Shown one piece after another: positions 15,701 through 25,578 of a stretch of 64,000 nucleotides of DNA. This stretch comes from Ascaris suum (taxonomy: Eukaryota; Nematoda; Chromadorea; Rhabditida; Ascarididae), in contig CM024179.1 of NCBI GenBank assembly GCA_013433145.1, positions 8,901,300 to 8,965,299 on the forward strand, given 5' to 3'. The notes beneath the pieces are model-generated. The model was not told the origin of the DNA. It saw only the letters and a list, made by a program, of their open reading frames with translations, and searched no databases. The translations under genes were made by a program, and so were the position numbers. Position 1 is the stretch's first letter. Each line of letters begins with the position of its first letter.

Positions 15701-16448
15701 TGACTTCCTTCTTTGATTGCATCAAATTTACCGTTTAATTAGAATTTTTTTTTTTTTTGATGAATTCATTATCCCTCCCTCATTTCTATAGGAATTCTAT
15801 CTGTTTTTAAAGTAAAGAGAGTGATTTATTAGTGATTTTATTATTTCTATTAACAAAATTTTTGACGAACGTTCTTAAAAAAAAAAAAAACTTTAATAAT
15901 GTTTTATGAAATTTTTCGATTCGAAATCTTTTCAACTAAAAAAAAAAATATTTATTCATTTTTTTTTTTGAATTTTTATTGATATTTTTTTAAAATATAT
16001 TTTAAACTAATCGATAAATTCATTATATGAATTGTTTATTAGTTGATGAAAAAAAAAATCTATTTGGAGAGAAATTTTTGAAAATATTTTCATCGTAAAT
16101 ATTTGTGATAGGCTGAATAAATCGTGCAAAAAAAAAAAGCGATCGAAAAAGAAATCTGAGAATTGCATTAACTTTTAGGCAGAAATTTGAGTACATTTCT
16201 TTAAGCATTTCAGAGCATTTCGATTTCCTGCCTCACCAAATATATCGAATGTGACACCTCTTTTTTTTTTATTTGCAATACTAATGCAACTAATATGCAA
16301 TAATCTCATTTGATATTATTTCCACTCGCATATTTTACGAATCTCTCATTATCATTGCAAAGAAAGTTCTTGTTGCAAATCTCTCATCCGAATTTCATTT
16401 CATTTCATCTCATCGTAGTTTATTTTGATTCTTGAATAATTACTTCGT

Positions 16449-16665
16449 TTCAGTGCAGGCCGACTTCTACGTCCTGCAGGTCGATCGCATGTTAGGGCTC
16501 AGGCTCACCTCCTCCCCGTCGGATGCTGACGGGTCGGTTCACCTTTGAGTGTCCGGACATAGTCCGCCTTCCTTGCCCTGATGCTGGGCTGGGTAACACA
16601 GTTGAGCGGAGCCGATAACTTTGGTCGGAGCCTGCTCAGAGCTGACCGCGCAATAACCAGTGGAA
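16449..16665. other. GC-rich island with hairpin potential, identity unknown
   Basis: About 215 bases of clearly higher GC than the surroundings. Visible stems include CCCGTC-GGATGCT-GACGGG around 16516-16534, GTCCGGACATAGTCCGC near 16550 and GAGCCGATAACTTTGGTC near 16608. No reading frame stays open through it. On the minus strand a short GGTGAACCGACCC recalls signal recognition particle RNA, but the GNAR-type helix 8 loop is missing. Candidates are a structured RNA or a piece of a transposable element. Confidence 0.4.
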
Positions 16666-16889
16666 AACGATGAATATTTCCACAAATATGACATCATTAG
16701 TTGTGGCGAATCGTTCAAAAATAACAGTATTACATTTGAAAGCTGACTTGGTTGAATACTTCAGTGGATGCACCATATTAGATCACTGTAATTTACAACT
16801 AACATCAGTAATTTGTTTTGCTTTCACGATAATCATAGATAATGTTGCAAGTTTGTTGCGAAATTTATTGTATACAGATATTTCAATTT

Positions 16890-16923
16890 ACACTTGGTAA
16901 ATGTTCATTTACCCAAGTTTGAG
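16890..16923 (+). repeat. Single SL1-like sequence with upstream complementary arm
   Basis: The segment at 16902-16923 reads GTTCATTTACCCAAG then TTTGAG, close to nematode SL1. Immediately before it, ACTTGGTAAATG (16892-16903) is complementary to CATTTACCCAAGT except for one extra C, so the two can fold into a 12-bp stem. In a normal SL RNA the partner lies downstream, so this arrangement differs. The following 80 bases resemble the tail after the tandem copies at 32.1 kb (GTGAGT ... ATG.ATTAAG). Confidence 0.6.
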
Positions 16924-17614
16924 GGTTGACTGACATTCGTCTAGTGAGTCGAAACACGTTATTCGGCGTAGAAAGTTCTGTGAGATTATGCATGATGCAT
17001 TAAGAGGTTTGATGAATATATCATATCTTATTCGATGTTATCAGTTAGACATATCTTTGAGTAATCAGATGATATCTTAAGCTTATCACAAAATCAGAAA
17101 AACGTAAGACAACATTTCTTTTTTTTTTTCAAAAATTCCTTCCTTTTTGATATACAAGACAAATTTTTGAACGCGTCGAGTCAGCTATAAACGATGTTAG
17201 ACGAACGATATGAATAAAAGTTCGTCCTTTTTATTTGCCGTCATACTACCCTATCACTGAATGCCTCTACAACAAAAGCGATGATATTTACAGATGAAAT
17301 GACATATCTATGAACAACAAAATCATTCCACACCCATAGAGAGGAAATTGAACAGAGAGAAGCATCATATTTAATCAGTCATAATGAGAGGAGATTTAAT
17401 TTAAGTCCTGTTCTATGCGATATTTGATTAATTAGAAATGAATAGATTATTACTGATATTGATGCAGTATATGCAAATAATAAATATTTAAATATTCAGA
17501 AATTTGCATATTCGAGGAATTTGTTCTATAGTTGTAAATGTATCACTATAGATCATTTAGTTTTTTGATATTTTGTTTAAATGGATATATATTTGTAGAT
17601 CTTATATTTCGTTG

Positions 17615-17819
17615 TTATCGTTACCGATATATGATAATCATTGAGTGTTTATGATAACGTTGTAATTTCATTATCGAATATCGTCAACTTTATAGATAAC
17701 GTTAATTACAATCGCTATTAGGCTTAATTATGATAACGATGTAATAATTGAATGTCTAAATTGACACTGTAATGATTTAAAAATACGATAACGTCTAATT
17801 GGCGAATATAATACGATAA
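17615..17819. promoter_or_regulatory. Cluster of eight GATA motifs upstream of the four-span gene
   Basis: Within 205 bases there are eight GATAA/TTATC motifs: 17615-17619 (TTATC), 17633-17637, 17653-17657, 17671-17675 (TTATC), 17695-17699, 17732-17736, 17787-17791 and 17815-17819. Three are TGATAA, the core preferred by the nematode gut GATA factors ELT-2/ELT-7. The last lies about 50 bases before the start codon at 17872. Several share the longer form GATAACG, so they may also have arisen from a degenerate repeat. Regulatory function is inferred. Confidence 0.45.
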
Positions 17820-17841
17820 ATGACGATTCGTTGATGAAGTA

Positions 17842-17853
17842 TTTTATGCGCAG
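17842..17853 (+). promoter_or_regulatory. Possible trans-splice acceptor of the four-span gene
   Basis: TTTTATGCGCAG ends at 17853, 18 bases before the ATG. No upstream in-frame coding sequence exists, so this AG would serve as a spliced-leader acceptor or as the end of a 5' UTR intron. Inferred from position and sequence only. Confidence 0.3.
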
Positions 17854-17871
17854 AATTCGTTTCATTCGTCG

Positions 17872-19980
17872 ATGTCAATATCGGTACACGAAGAGGCCAA
17901 TTACTCACCATGTGGACTATCGTTACGAACGACGGCTATCCTATGTGCTGCCACTCAGATCGGTATCACCGTCTTCACAAGGTATACAATTCACCGATAA
18001 TTTCAACAAATCTACTCACCTTTCATTCAGCTATTCATATATCAGTGCGAAGATTTTGAAACATATGCTCGATTGATTATTACTCAGAAAATAAGCGCTT
18101 TTGCGACAATCAGCGTGCATATATTTCCATTAAACCTAAAGAATGGCATATATTTTTAGCTGATCGATTTTTTCTAAAATTTCACACCAATTGAATGGTT
18201 TAAAAAAAACCCCCATTTATTAAAAAAAAAATTTCCACTTCAAATACGGGTGAATCGTTGTATTTATTTTATTGATGATTAATGAAACCGGTCGGTCTGA
18301 TGCATAAATTTATGAAATTGCGTATCTGACCATTTCCCATGCTACTCCATGTGCTCAGCCGTTCCTCGAACTTGTGAAAAGAAGAATGACACCAAAATCA
18401 AAAGAATGGATCTATAAATGGGTCGACTATTTAGGGTATTTGCTTGTGAAATGTGGAAATTCACATTGTGGTTTACCTTGCAGGTAAAATAGGTTCGAAG
18501 AATGCCGATGATTTTTCATTGAACGACAGCTTTCCGCTCATTAGTTGTCGTGATTAGTCGAAATATTGGTGATATGGCCATTCGTTAGCATATTGAGTTG
18601 AATTACCGTAATATAGTCACTCTTTGCCATACTCAATTGTTACGGTAATTCAACGGTAATGCGGCTACGGTAAATCAATTACCGTAATACAGTCGCTCAT
18701 TACCGCTCTAGGTTGAATTACCGTAATATGCTCACTGATTACCGTACTCAATTGAGTTAGATGATTCGATGAGCAATTATCGTAATGAATAAATTGCAAT
18801 CATTTTAGCGCATTCCTCAACGCTCATATGGAGGAACGTTCGGTGATTCTATCGATTTTAATTGCGATAAATCTTTTCTCATGTCTTATTGCATGTTCAT
18901 TTTTCATTCTTTGCTTAGCGCGACGAAAATTTGGAACATCTTATGATCTCATTCTACACGGTTATCTGCTTAGTATGGTAATTTATTAGAAATTTTTTAA
19001 ATCGTTGATTTTCTTTCTTTTTTTTTTTGAAATATTGGAAAATTATTTCCATGAAAATCTCTTATTTCAAAGAATTTTTTTTATCCCGTCAAAAAAAAAC
19101 TTTCATTTTGTTGGCACTATTCCAAGATTTATGGTGTTATTATAATTTTAAAAATTTCATTCTTCGATGAATGTACATTTATGTTCCTATTGATGTGAAT
19201 TAGCGTGGAGTATATTGTCGCTTTTCCCTTCTGGTACAGTTGGATTTTCCCATATATTGTTTAGTATCAGAACATCCTTCAGCCGAAACTGCATTTTTTT
19301 TTGGGGGGGGGGGGGGGAAGGTGAGGGCGGAATTGAGAGGGGAACGGATCCGATGCTACCGTAGAAATCTTTCTTTCACGGCATTTCTTTCAGGATGTTG
19401 TCCTTAGATTGTATCTCCCACACCTTTTTTTAGTCACTATCGATAATCTCATAACTGTGAAAGGTGTTAAACTCTTTTATAAAGTACCATTTAGCATCTT
19501 AATCAAATTTTTAGCGCTTCAGTGGTAATCCTTGTGAGTCTTTTATGTTTTCTTGTTGAGTGATTCAAATTTTTTCAGTGCTTCCGGCTATTTTTACTAA
19601 TTTTTTTCGTTTGATATTAGTAATTAAGTAATTTATCAATATCGCTAAATAATTTCAATTCAAAAATTTTTCTTAATTTTTCTTGAAAAAAAAAAGAGAA
19701 GATTTTTCGCAGGTATTTTCAACATCATTATCAAGTTTGTACAGGTAATAACAGGTATTTCAACGTGATAAATTTGCAGCTCTTGATGGCATTAGCAAAT
19801 TTCTTCGCATTGATGTATTTCCCCTTATCAATGATGCAATCATTGCATTCATTATCGACATCATCGTTGGTGCGTTCAATAGTACTCACCGTTTGCAGTG
19901 CGTTGACACTCTTCTATCAATTCATTCAGAGGAATATCGTCGAACAAATGCTTCCTCATATGCAATATAATTTTAAGTAG
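17872..19980 (+). CDS. Small four-span membrane protein, family not recognised (3 exons, 159 aa)
   Basis: Exons 17872-17981, 18809-18977 and 19780-19980 join in phase (2, then 0) across GT..AG introns of 827 and 802 bases and end in TAG. The product is 159 residues. Hydrophobic segments at about 18-36, 48-74, 81-106 and 123-142 predict four membrane spans, with a basic cluster (ARRK, 74-77) between spans 2 and 3. The N-terminus is short and polar. I see no catalytic motif and do not recognise the family; a tetraspan-like or nematode-specific membrane protein is possible. The start was chosen because an acceptor-like TTTTATGCGCAG ends 18 bases upstream and a TGA precedes it in frame. A poly(A) signal follows 21 bases after the stop. 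GATA motifs upstream suggest tissue-restricted control. The model rests on phase, hydrophobicity and splice sites, not homology, so an extra or alternative exon remains possible. Confidence 0.6.
18599..18762. repeat. Degenerate palindromic repeat around ATTACCGTAAT (intron 1)
   Basis: Three head-to-tail copies of a roughly 44-60 bp unit beginning with AATTACCGTAATA, plus inverted copies reading TTACGGTAATT, fill this part of intron 1 of the four-span gene. The core is nearly self-complementary, so each copy could form a short hairpin. It looks like a local minisatellite; no coding frame is evident. Confidence 0.6.
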
Positions 19981-20001
19981 TGAAATTAATTTCTTTTATT
20001 T

Positions 20002-20007
20002 AATAAA
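20002..20007 (+). terminator. Poly(A) signal AATAAA of the four-span gene
   Basis: AATAAA lies 21 bases after the TAG stop at 19980 and is followed by an A/T-rich stretch, the expected place for a nematode cleavage and polyadenylation signal. Confidence 0.45.
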
Positions 20008-20717
20008 AATAAAGATTTTTATTTGAATATTTTAATTTATGCACATTTAAATATCAACAATGACAAGAGTTATATGGACTAATAAAACTGAAACGAATCA
20101 ATGGAAACGAAAGCACCTATAAATAAAATAATCTAAGGTGTATCAATCGTTTGATACTCTTCTTTATTCGATTGATTTACCTGATATTCGTCCCAGGTAT
20201 AAAATTATCAATCGCTCATATATAAGAGGACTACTGACATGGAAACCTAGAATCCCCTAAGATGTAAAGATCAATCGATCATTGCAAAAGGTGAATTACG
20301 AGGCAATATTTGACAATTCGAAGAGAAAAATAAAGAAATTTTATTAACACAATGAGGATATCGATAAAAATTATACTGCATATATGTTATTCGTCCATCA
20401 TTGATAGCTGATTGTGAATAGCTACATAAGTTATGTACATAGAAAGAATCCCTAATTGTTTGGGGTTTTATTTAGGTGAATACGGTATTATCATAATGCC
20501 GCATAAATTGACTAAGCAAGAGGAACAAGTGGAAATGAGAATGAATTAAATGGAAACTTCGTAATCAAATCAGTTCTTAAAACGGAAAGATATGGAATAA
20601 AATAAACGAAACTCTTAAGAAGTATGAGTTGATTTCGAAGAAAATGAAAGCTCGGGGTTTATTTTAGGTTAGTAAGATCAAAGCTATAATGGTATAAGAA
20701 TTAAATAAACAATTAAT

Positions 20718-20718
20718 A

Positions 20719-20777
<59 letters not shown>

Positions 20778-20803
20778 ACAAATAAATAAATAAGTAAATA
20801 AAA
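20718..20803. repeat. AAAT tetranucleotide repeat
   Basis: About 20 AAAT units with a few substitutions at the distal end. Confidence 0.95.
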
Positions 20804-21405
20804 AATAATGATGAACGAGAAGTGAATAAATAAGAGTAAACAAAAACCGAGATATATTAGGATGCATTATTGATAGATTATAGCCACCAGCCGATGAGCA
20901 TATGCATCAGAGATCAACCGTGGAATTTTGGTGTGTAAACGATGCCATTTCCTTGGCGTTCAAAATATTTGAAATTTAAAGGTGGGAATTACATCTTCCA
21001 TCGATAATCAACAATTGACGGATAAGTTTAAGGGATTAAAGATCACATCTATCAAATTCTTTCAAAATTATTAAAACTAGAAACGAATATTACTAGACAT
21101 ATATGAATTATGGTCAACATATTGCTCTTGAATATCGTTCGCAACAAAATATATGGTATTTTCTAAACCAGTGATAAGAGGTTCAAAATAAACCATTACG
21201 GTATGATTGGTAGGTAGACGGTGATAGAAGAACATCATGACTTAACTCTAATAAATCGGGATCCATGAGGAATTTATATGCGTAAAACCTAAAATCTATC
21301 ATGGATTAAAGGGTGATCCAATACCGTACACTTACTTCGCTTAACCGACGAGATCGACTAGGCATCGAAAACATTGAGATGGCCATCTAACTGTGTTTTG
21401 CTATT

Positions 21406-21408
<3 letters not shown>

Positions 21409-21466
<58 letters not shown>
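21409..21466. repeat. AT dinucleotide microsatellite
   Basis: About 28 AT units, followed at 21508-21558 by a short, imperfect AAAT repeat. Confidence 0.95.
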
Positions 21467-21470
<4 letters not shown>

Positions 21471-21771
21471 TAAGCATAAATAAATGCGTTCCGCACGTTT
21501 TTAACTAAGTAAATAAATAAATAAACAAAAAATAAATAAATAAATAAATAAATAAATACTAAAAAATGAGCAAAAAAATAAAGAAAACGGCTGAAGTTAA
21601 AGAAGCATGGAAATCGGATTCTATAAGACGTAAAATTATCGTCGATTAGTTGGACATTGGTGCGACTTTGAAAATTGCTCACAAATATATTCTCTACAAA
21701 TAAAAAAAAAAAGAAAAGAAAATAGCCTTCTGATAACGCCAAAAAAGGTTTCAGAATCCATATGATAGCTT

Positions 21772-21942
<171 letters not shown>

Positions 21943-22901
21943 TTCAACAAACCTCCTTATTCAAATGTGAAATGAGCTGAATTAAATTTCCTACCAAGAA
22001 GTCAAACGTCTGTGCATTGTACGCGGTCACTTTTGGCTAAATTATTCAACATAATGCGTACGTGCACGCAGGCAAAACATCCTCCCCAATGCACTTAGAA
22101 GCCAGAAGTCCGGGCACGAAATATACTGATAGCAAATACCCGGCGATCACTTGTTCGCTTCTTCTTGATGGTGGGAACTTGTTCTAGTTTAATTATAAAA
22201 TCTTTTAAAATGGTTTTGAAATACTTCCCCGACATCTGTGTCAACTCGCGTAGTTGTATGGTTTATATAAGACATTTCTAGCATTGTGCTCTTCTGGATG
22301 GAATTGCAATTAAGGACGGGTCTTGATCTAGTTGTGATTAGGGTCGGTTTTAACCTATGACAGCATCAGGTTCAATTGAATCTGATCGTTATCCAGGTGA
22401 CTCAAAAAGTTTTAATCCATTGGTGACCAGATTTAATTCGCATATTGTCGTGAGATGAACCTAATTGCCATTTCATTCCTTGATGCGACCATGAAAAGGC
22501 TTAATTTATTTTCATTAAAATTCAAATCTTTGTTCTTTTACTTTTTTTTTTTCATTAACGCTTCAGTTTGTATTTATCATAGACCTACCTGATCTAATTA
22601 CAGGTAATTTTGAATTTTATAAGGTAAGACGGAAAAAAATCGAGGTGGTTGATAGGCACATCTCATAGAAATATTCTTTACGTTTATATTACATGGTTAA
22701 TAAGTTGATAGTTTTGTTCGAAAAGGTGTGATACAAACTTTTCCGGTCCCACCCTTTCCTCCTCCTTCTCCCCCCCCCCCCCCTTCCCCGAAAAAACCTA
22801 CCTTCAGCTGTTGTTACCTCTCATCATAACTTCGCGGTTTAAGGAACATTCTAGCGCTTATGTAGGTTTCGTTTTTCTTTATGTGCCTAACTACCTTCCT
22901 A

Positions 22902-23041
22902 CCCATCTCCCCATCCACCTTCCCCTCCTCCCCATCTCCCCATCCACCTTCCCCCTCCCCAACTCCCCATCCACCTTCCCCCTCCCTCCCCAACTCCCCA
23001 TCCACCTTCCCCTCTCCTCCCCCCCCCCCCCCCCCCCCCCC
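22902..23041. repeat. Pyrimidine minisatellite followed by a C23 tract
   Basis: Four copies of TCCCCATCCACCTTCCCC separated by short CT-rich spacers, then 23 uninterrupted C (23019-23041). Open frames rich in Pro/Ser or Gly/Glu on both strands arise from this tract and are not genes. Confidence 0.9.
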
Positions 23042-24160
23042 ATCCGGATCTTTTCCCGGAGATCTCTCTGATACGTGTTATGGGAAAATCTCGCTTGAGA
23101 ATATGCTCATCGAATTTGTCATTCTTTCGTTTCTTTTCCTCAGATTTTCCTTTCCTCGTTTCTTTTACTTCTCTAAATTTACAAACTTTCTCACCTTTTT
23201 TCATAGATTCGTTTTTCTTTTTCAACGAATATAATTTTTTTTTTCATTTAAAATCTATCGTTAGTTTTTTTTAACTTATAAGGGAAGCTTTATTAACAGA
23301 GATTGTTATCTAGCATTTGCTTCTCCAAAGAAGGGGGATTAACAGCCGGGAAACGAACTAAATGGATGAACTAAACGAAAGAACGTCCGGAACGTCCGGG
23401 AACGAGGAAGGAGCGGGAAGGATGAGATGGAAAGCGCACAACTCGATATGCAAGACGTTTAAATACGAATGGGTCCTAGAGTGAATCTTTCGCATATATC
23501 AAGGGGATATTTCTTCAACGTTTTATTTCTAATACTTCGAATTCATTACTTTCTTATCGTTTAGCGAGTAATATAGTTAACTTGCGGCACTCTTTGATAA
23601 TTTGGAAATTACCTTACTAAGTTTAATAGGACCATTTCATTGTTTTATACCGCATATTTAAATGTCATCATAAATGGTCATTAGATTCTCAATTGTTGTT
23701 GTTGTTTTTTTTTAAGCATCTATTTCTATTTTAAGCTCTCAACGTATAGAATAGAATTTAACATTTTTCGTTTGGCTCCTTCCTTTGCGTTATTTTCAAT
23801 AATATCGAGCATAATAACACTATTCAACCATTTATCGCATTATATTCTAATGATGTATTTCAAGTTACCTCTATGATTTTATTGCGCATAAATCCAGGTA
23901 TTATATCCAGTATTTCAAGTTCATCTATTTGTTCTGTCTATTTTTATTTGTAAGTTTTTTTGCATTCCATTGAAAAGAGTATTATTTATTGTTTTGAATT
24001 CTAAGTTCATCGATTCGATAAAGCTTTATGCAAATATATTCGGCAGTACTATTCAACTAACAACATTTATGGATTTATGAGGTGAATTTTATGGATGTTT
24101 TAAAGGTGTAGTATATAATAATTGCAGATAATTGTTGAAATCGAATAGACATTTATAATA

Positions 24161-25496
24161 ATGACAGGAACCGAGAGGAAAGTTTTCCAGGTAAATCTCT
24201 ATTTGTTGATGATTTGTTTTCTTTTCTTTTCCGTTTTGCGATTTATTCACCTTTATATTTCAGGAAATGATAGGTAACGTGTTCGAAGTCTAAATTTTCC
24301 CTTAGAGTATTGTCCGTCCAGGTAAGCTTCCATGTATATCGCTAAGTTGGGACACCAAGGCGACGCATATATGCACGGCCATATCGCCTTTCTTACCTCC
24401 CTCCTTTTGTCTCTCATTGTCTTCCTGAAATAGGTTTTTGATAGAAAAGAATGTAAGCATTGCTTTGTCTTAGATAATGGTGAATTAATATGAACGCTAA
24501 CTTCGAATGAGCTGCAGCGGATCGGCGAAAGTCCTCCCCCCTCTCCCCATGCTTCTCCCCTCCCCCCCCCCCCCCCCCAATCTATTTTAAGGGATTACCG
24601 AGCGTTGCTCTAACTTTTATAAGGGTCGTTGTTCTGATCTGTTTTTTTAATGAATGCAAATGTCATCTGATCATTTGGGATAAGGAGGTGACCACATAGT
24701 ATACGAGGAGGTCACTGGTGCAATTCAAGACAAATTTAAACATTATATTTGAAATGAAAGCGTAACAAATCGTCGTCAAAATCACAAATAGTGCCACTAA
24801 AATAAAATAAAAAGTAAAAAAAAATCAGCAATTATGCATAAATATTTGAAAATTGAACGATATTTACGAAAAGATTTCAAATATGACGACGTCGAAAATG
24901 AGCTTTTAGAGATCTATGCAAAAATTTTATTCGAATATGAGGGCAGTGAAGGCAAAGAGGCTTCATGGAAGTGTTCTCTTCACCTAAGTATTTTCTAAAA
25001 GGAATTAAAGAGTCTAAATTAGGATGGTAAGATTAGCGTTGAAAATTAGTGCTGTAAATGACAGTACATATAACTATTAAGGATAGTTAAATGAAGGAAA
25101 CGCAATAGGAGCTGATTTATGCTAGAGAAAAGATTTTCATTGGATCAAGTATCGCTAAGGGAAAGTGATTATTCAATAAGTATGAATGGTTTGGGTTGAT
25201 GTTCACTTTACGTCGATTGATTTCTTATAATGCTTCAGGTGAAAACTTTATTGATTTATTGGTTTATCGATTTTTTAAATGTTTTACATGTTGTTGTAGT
25301 AGTGGTACATTGTGGATTACAGAAGTATTATCCGCCGGATTTCGATCCATCGAAGATCCCTCGTGCAAAAGGACAGCGCAATCGGCAGTTCGTGCAACGT
25401 GTCATGGCACCATTCAATATGCAGTGTAACACCTGTCACGAGTATATCTACAAGGTAAAATTTTGATGGTATCATATATCAAAATCATTGTTTTCC

Positions 25497-25578
<82 letters not shown>

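Noticed and set aside
16449..16665. Signal recognition particle RNA
   Set aside because: Only a short segment resembles it; the essential helix 8 loop and Alu-domain motifs are not visible.
22811..23234. Proline/serine-rich and glycine/glutamate-rich frames on both strands
   Set aside because: All derive from the pyrimidine minisatellite and C23 tract; no splice sites or conserved motif.
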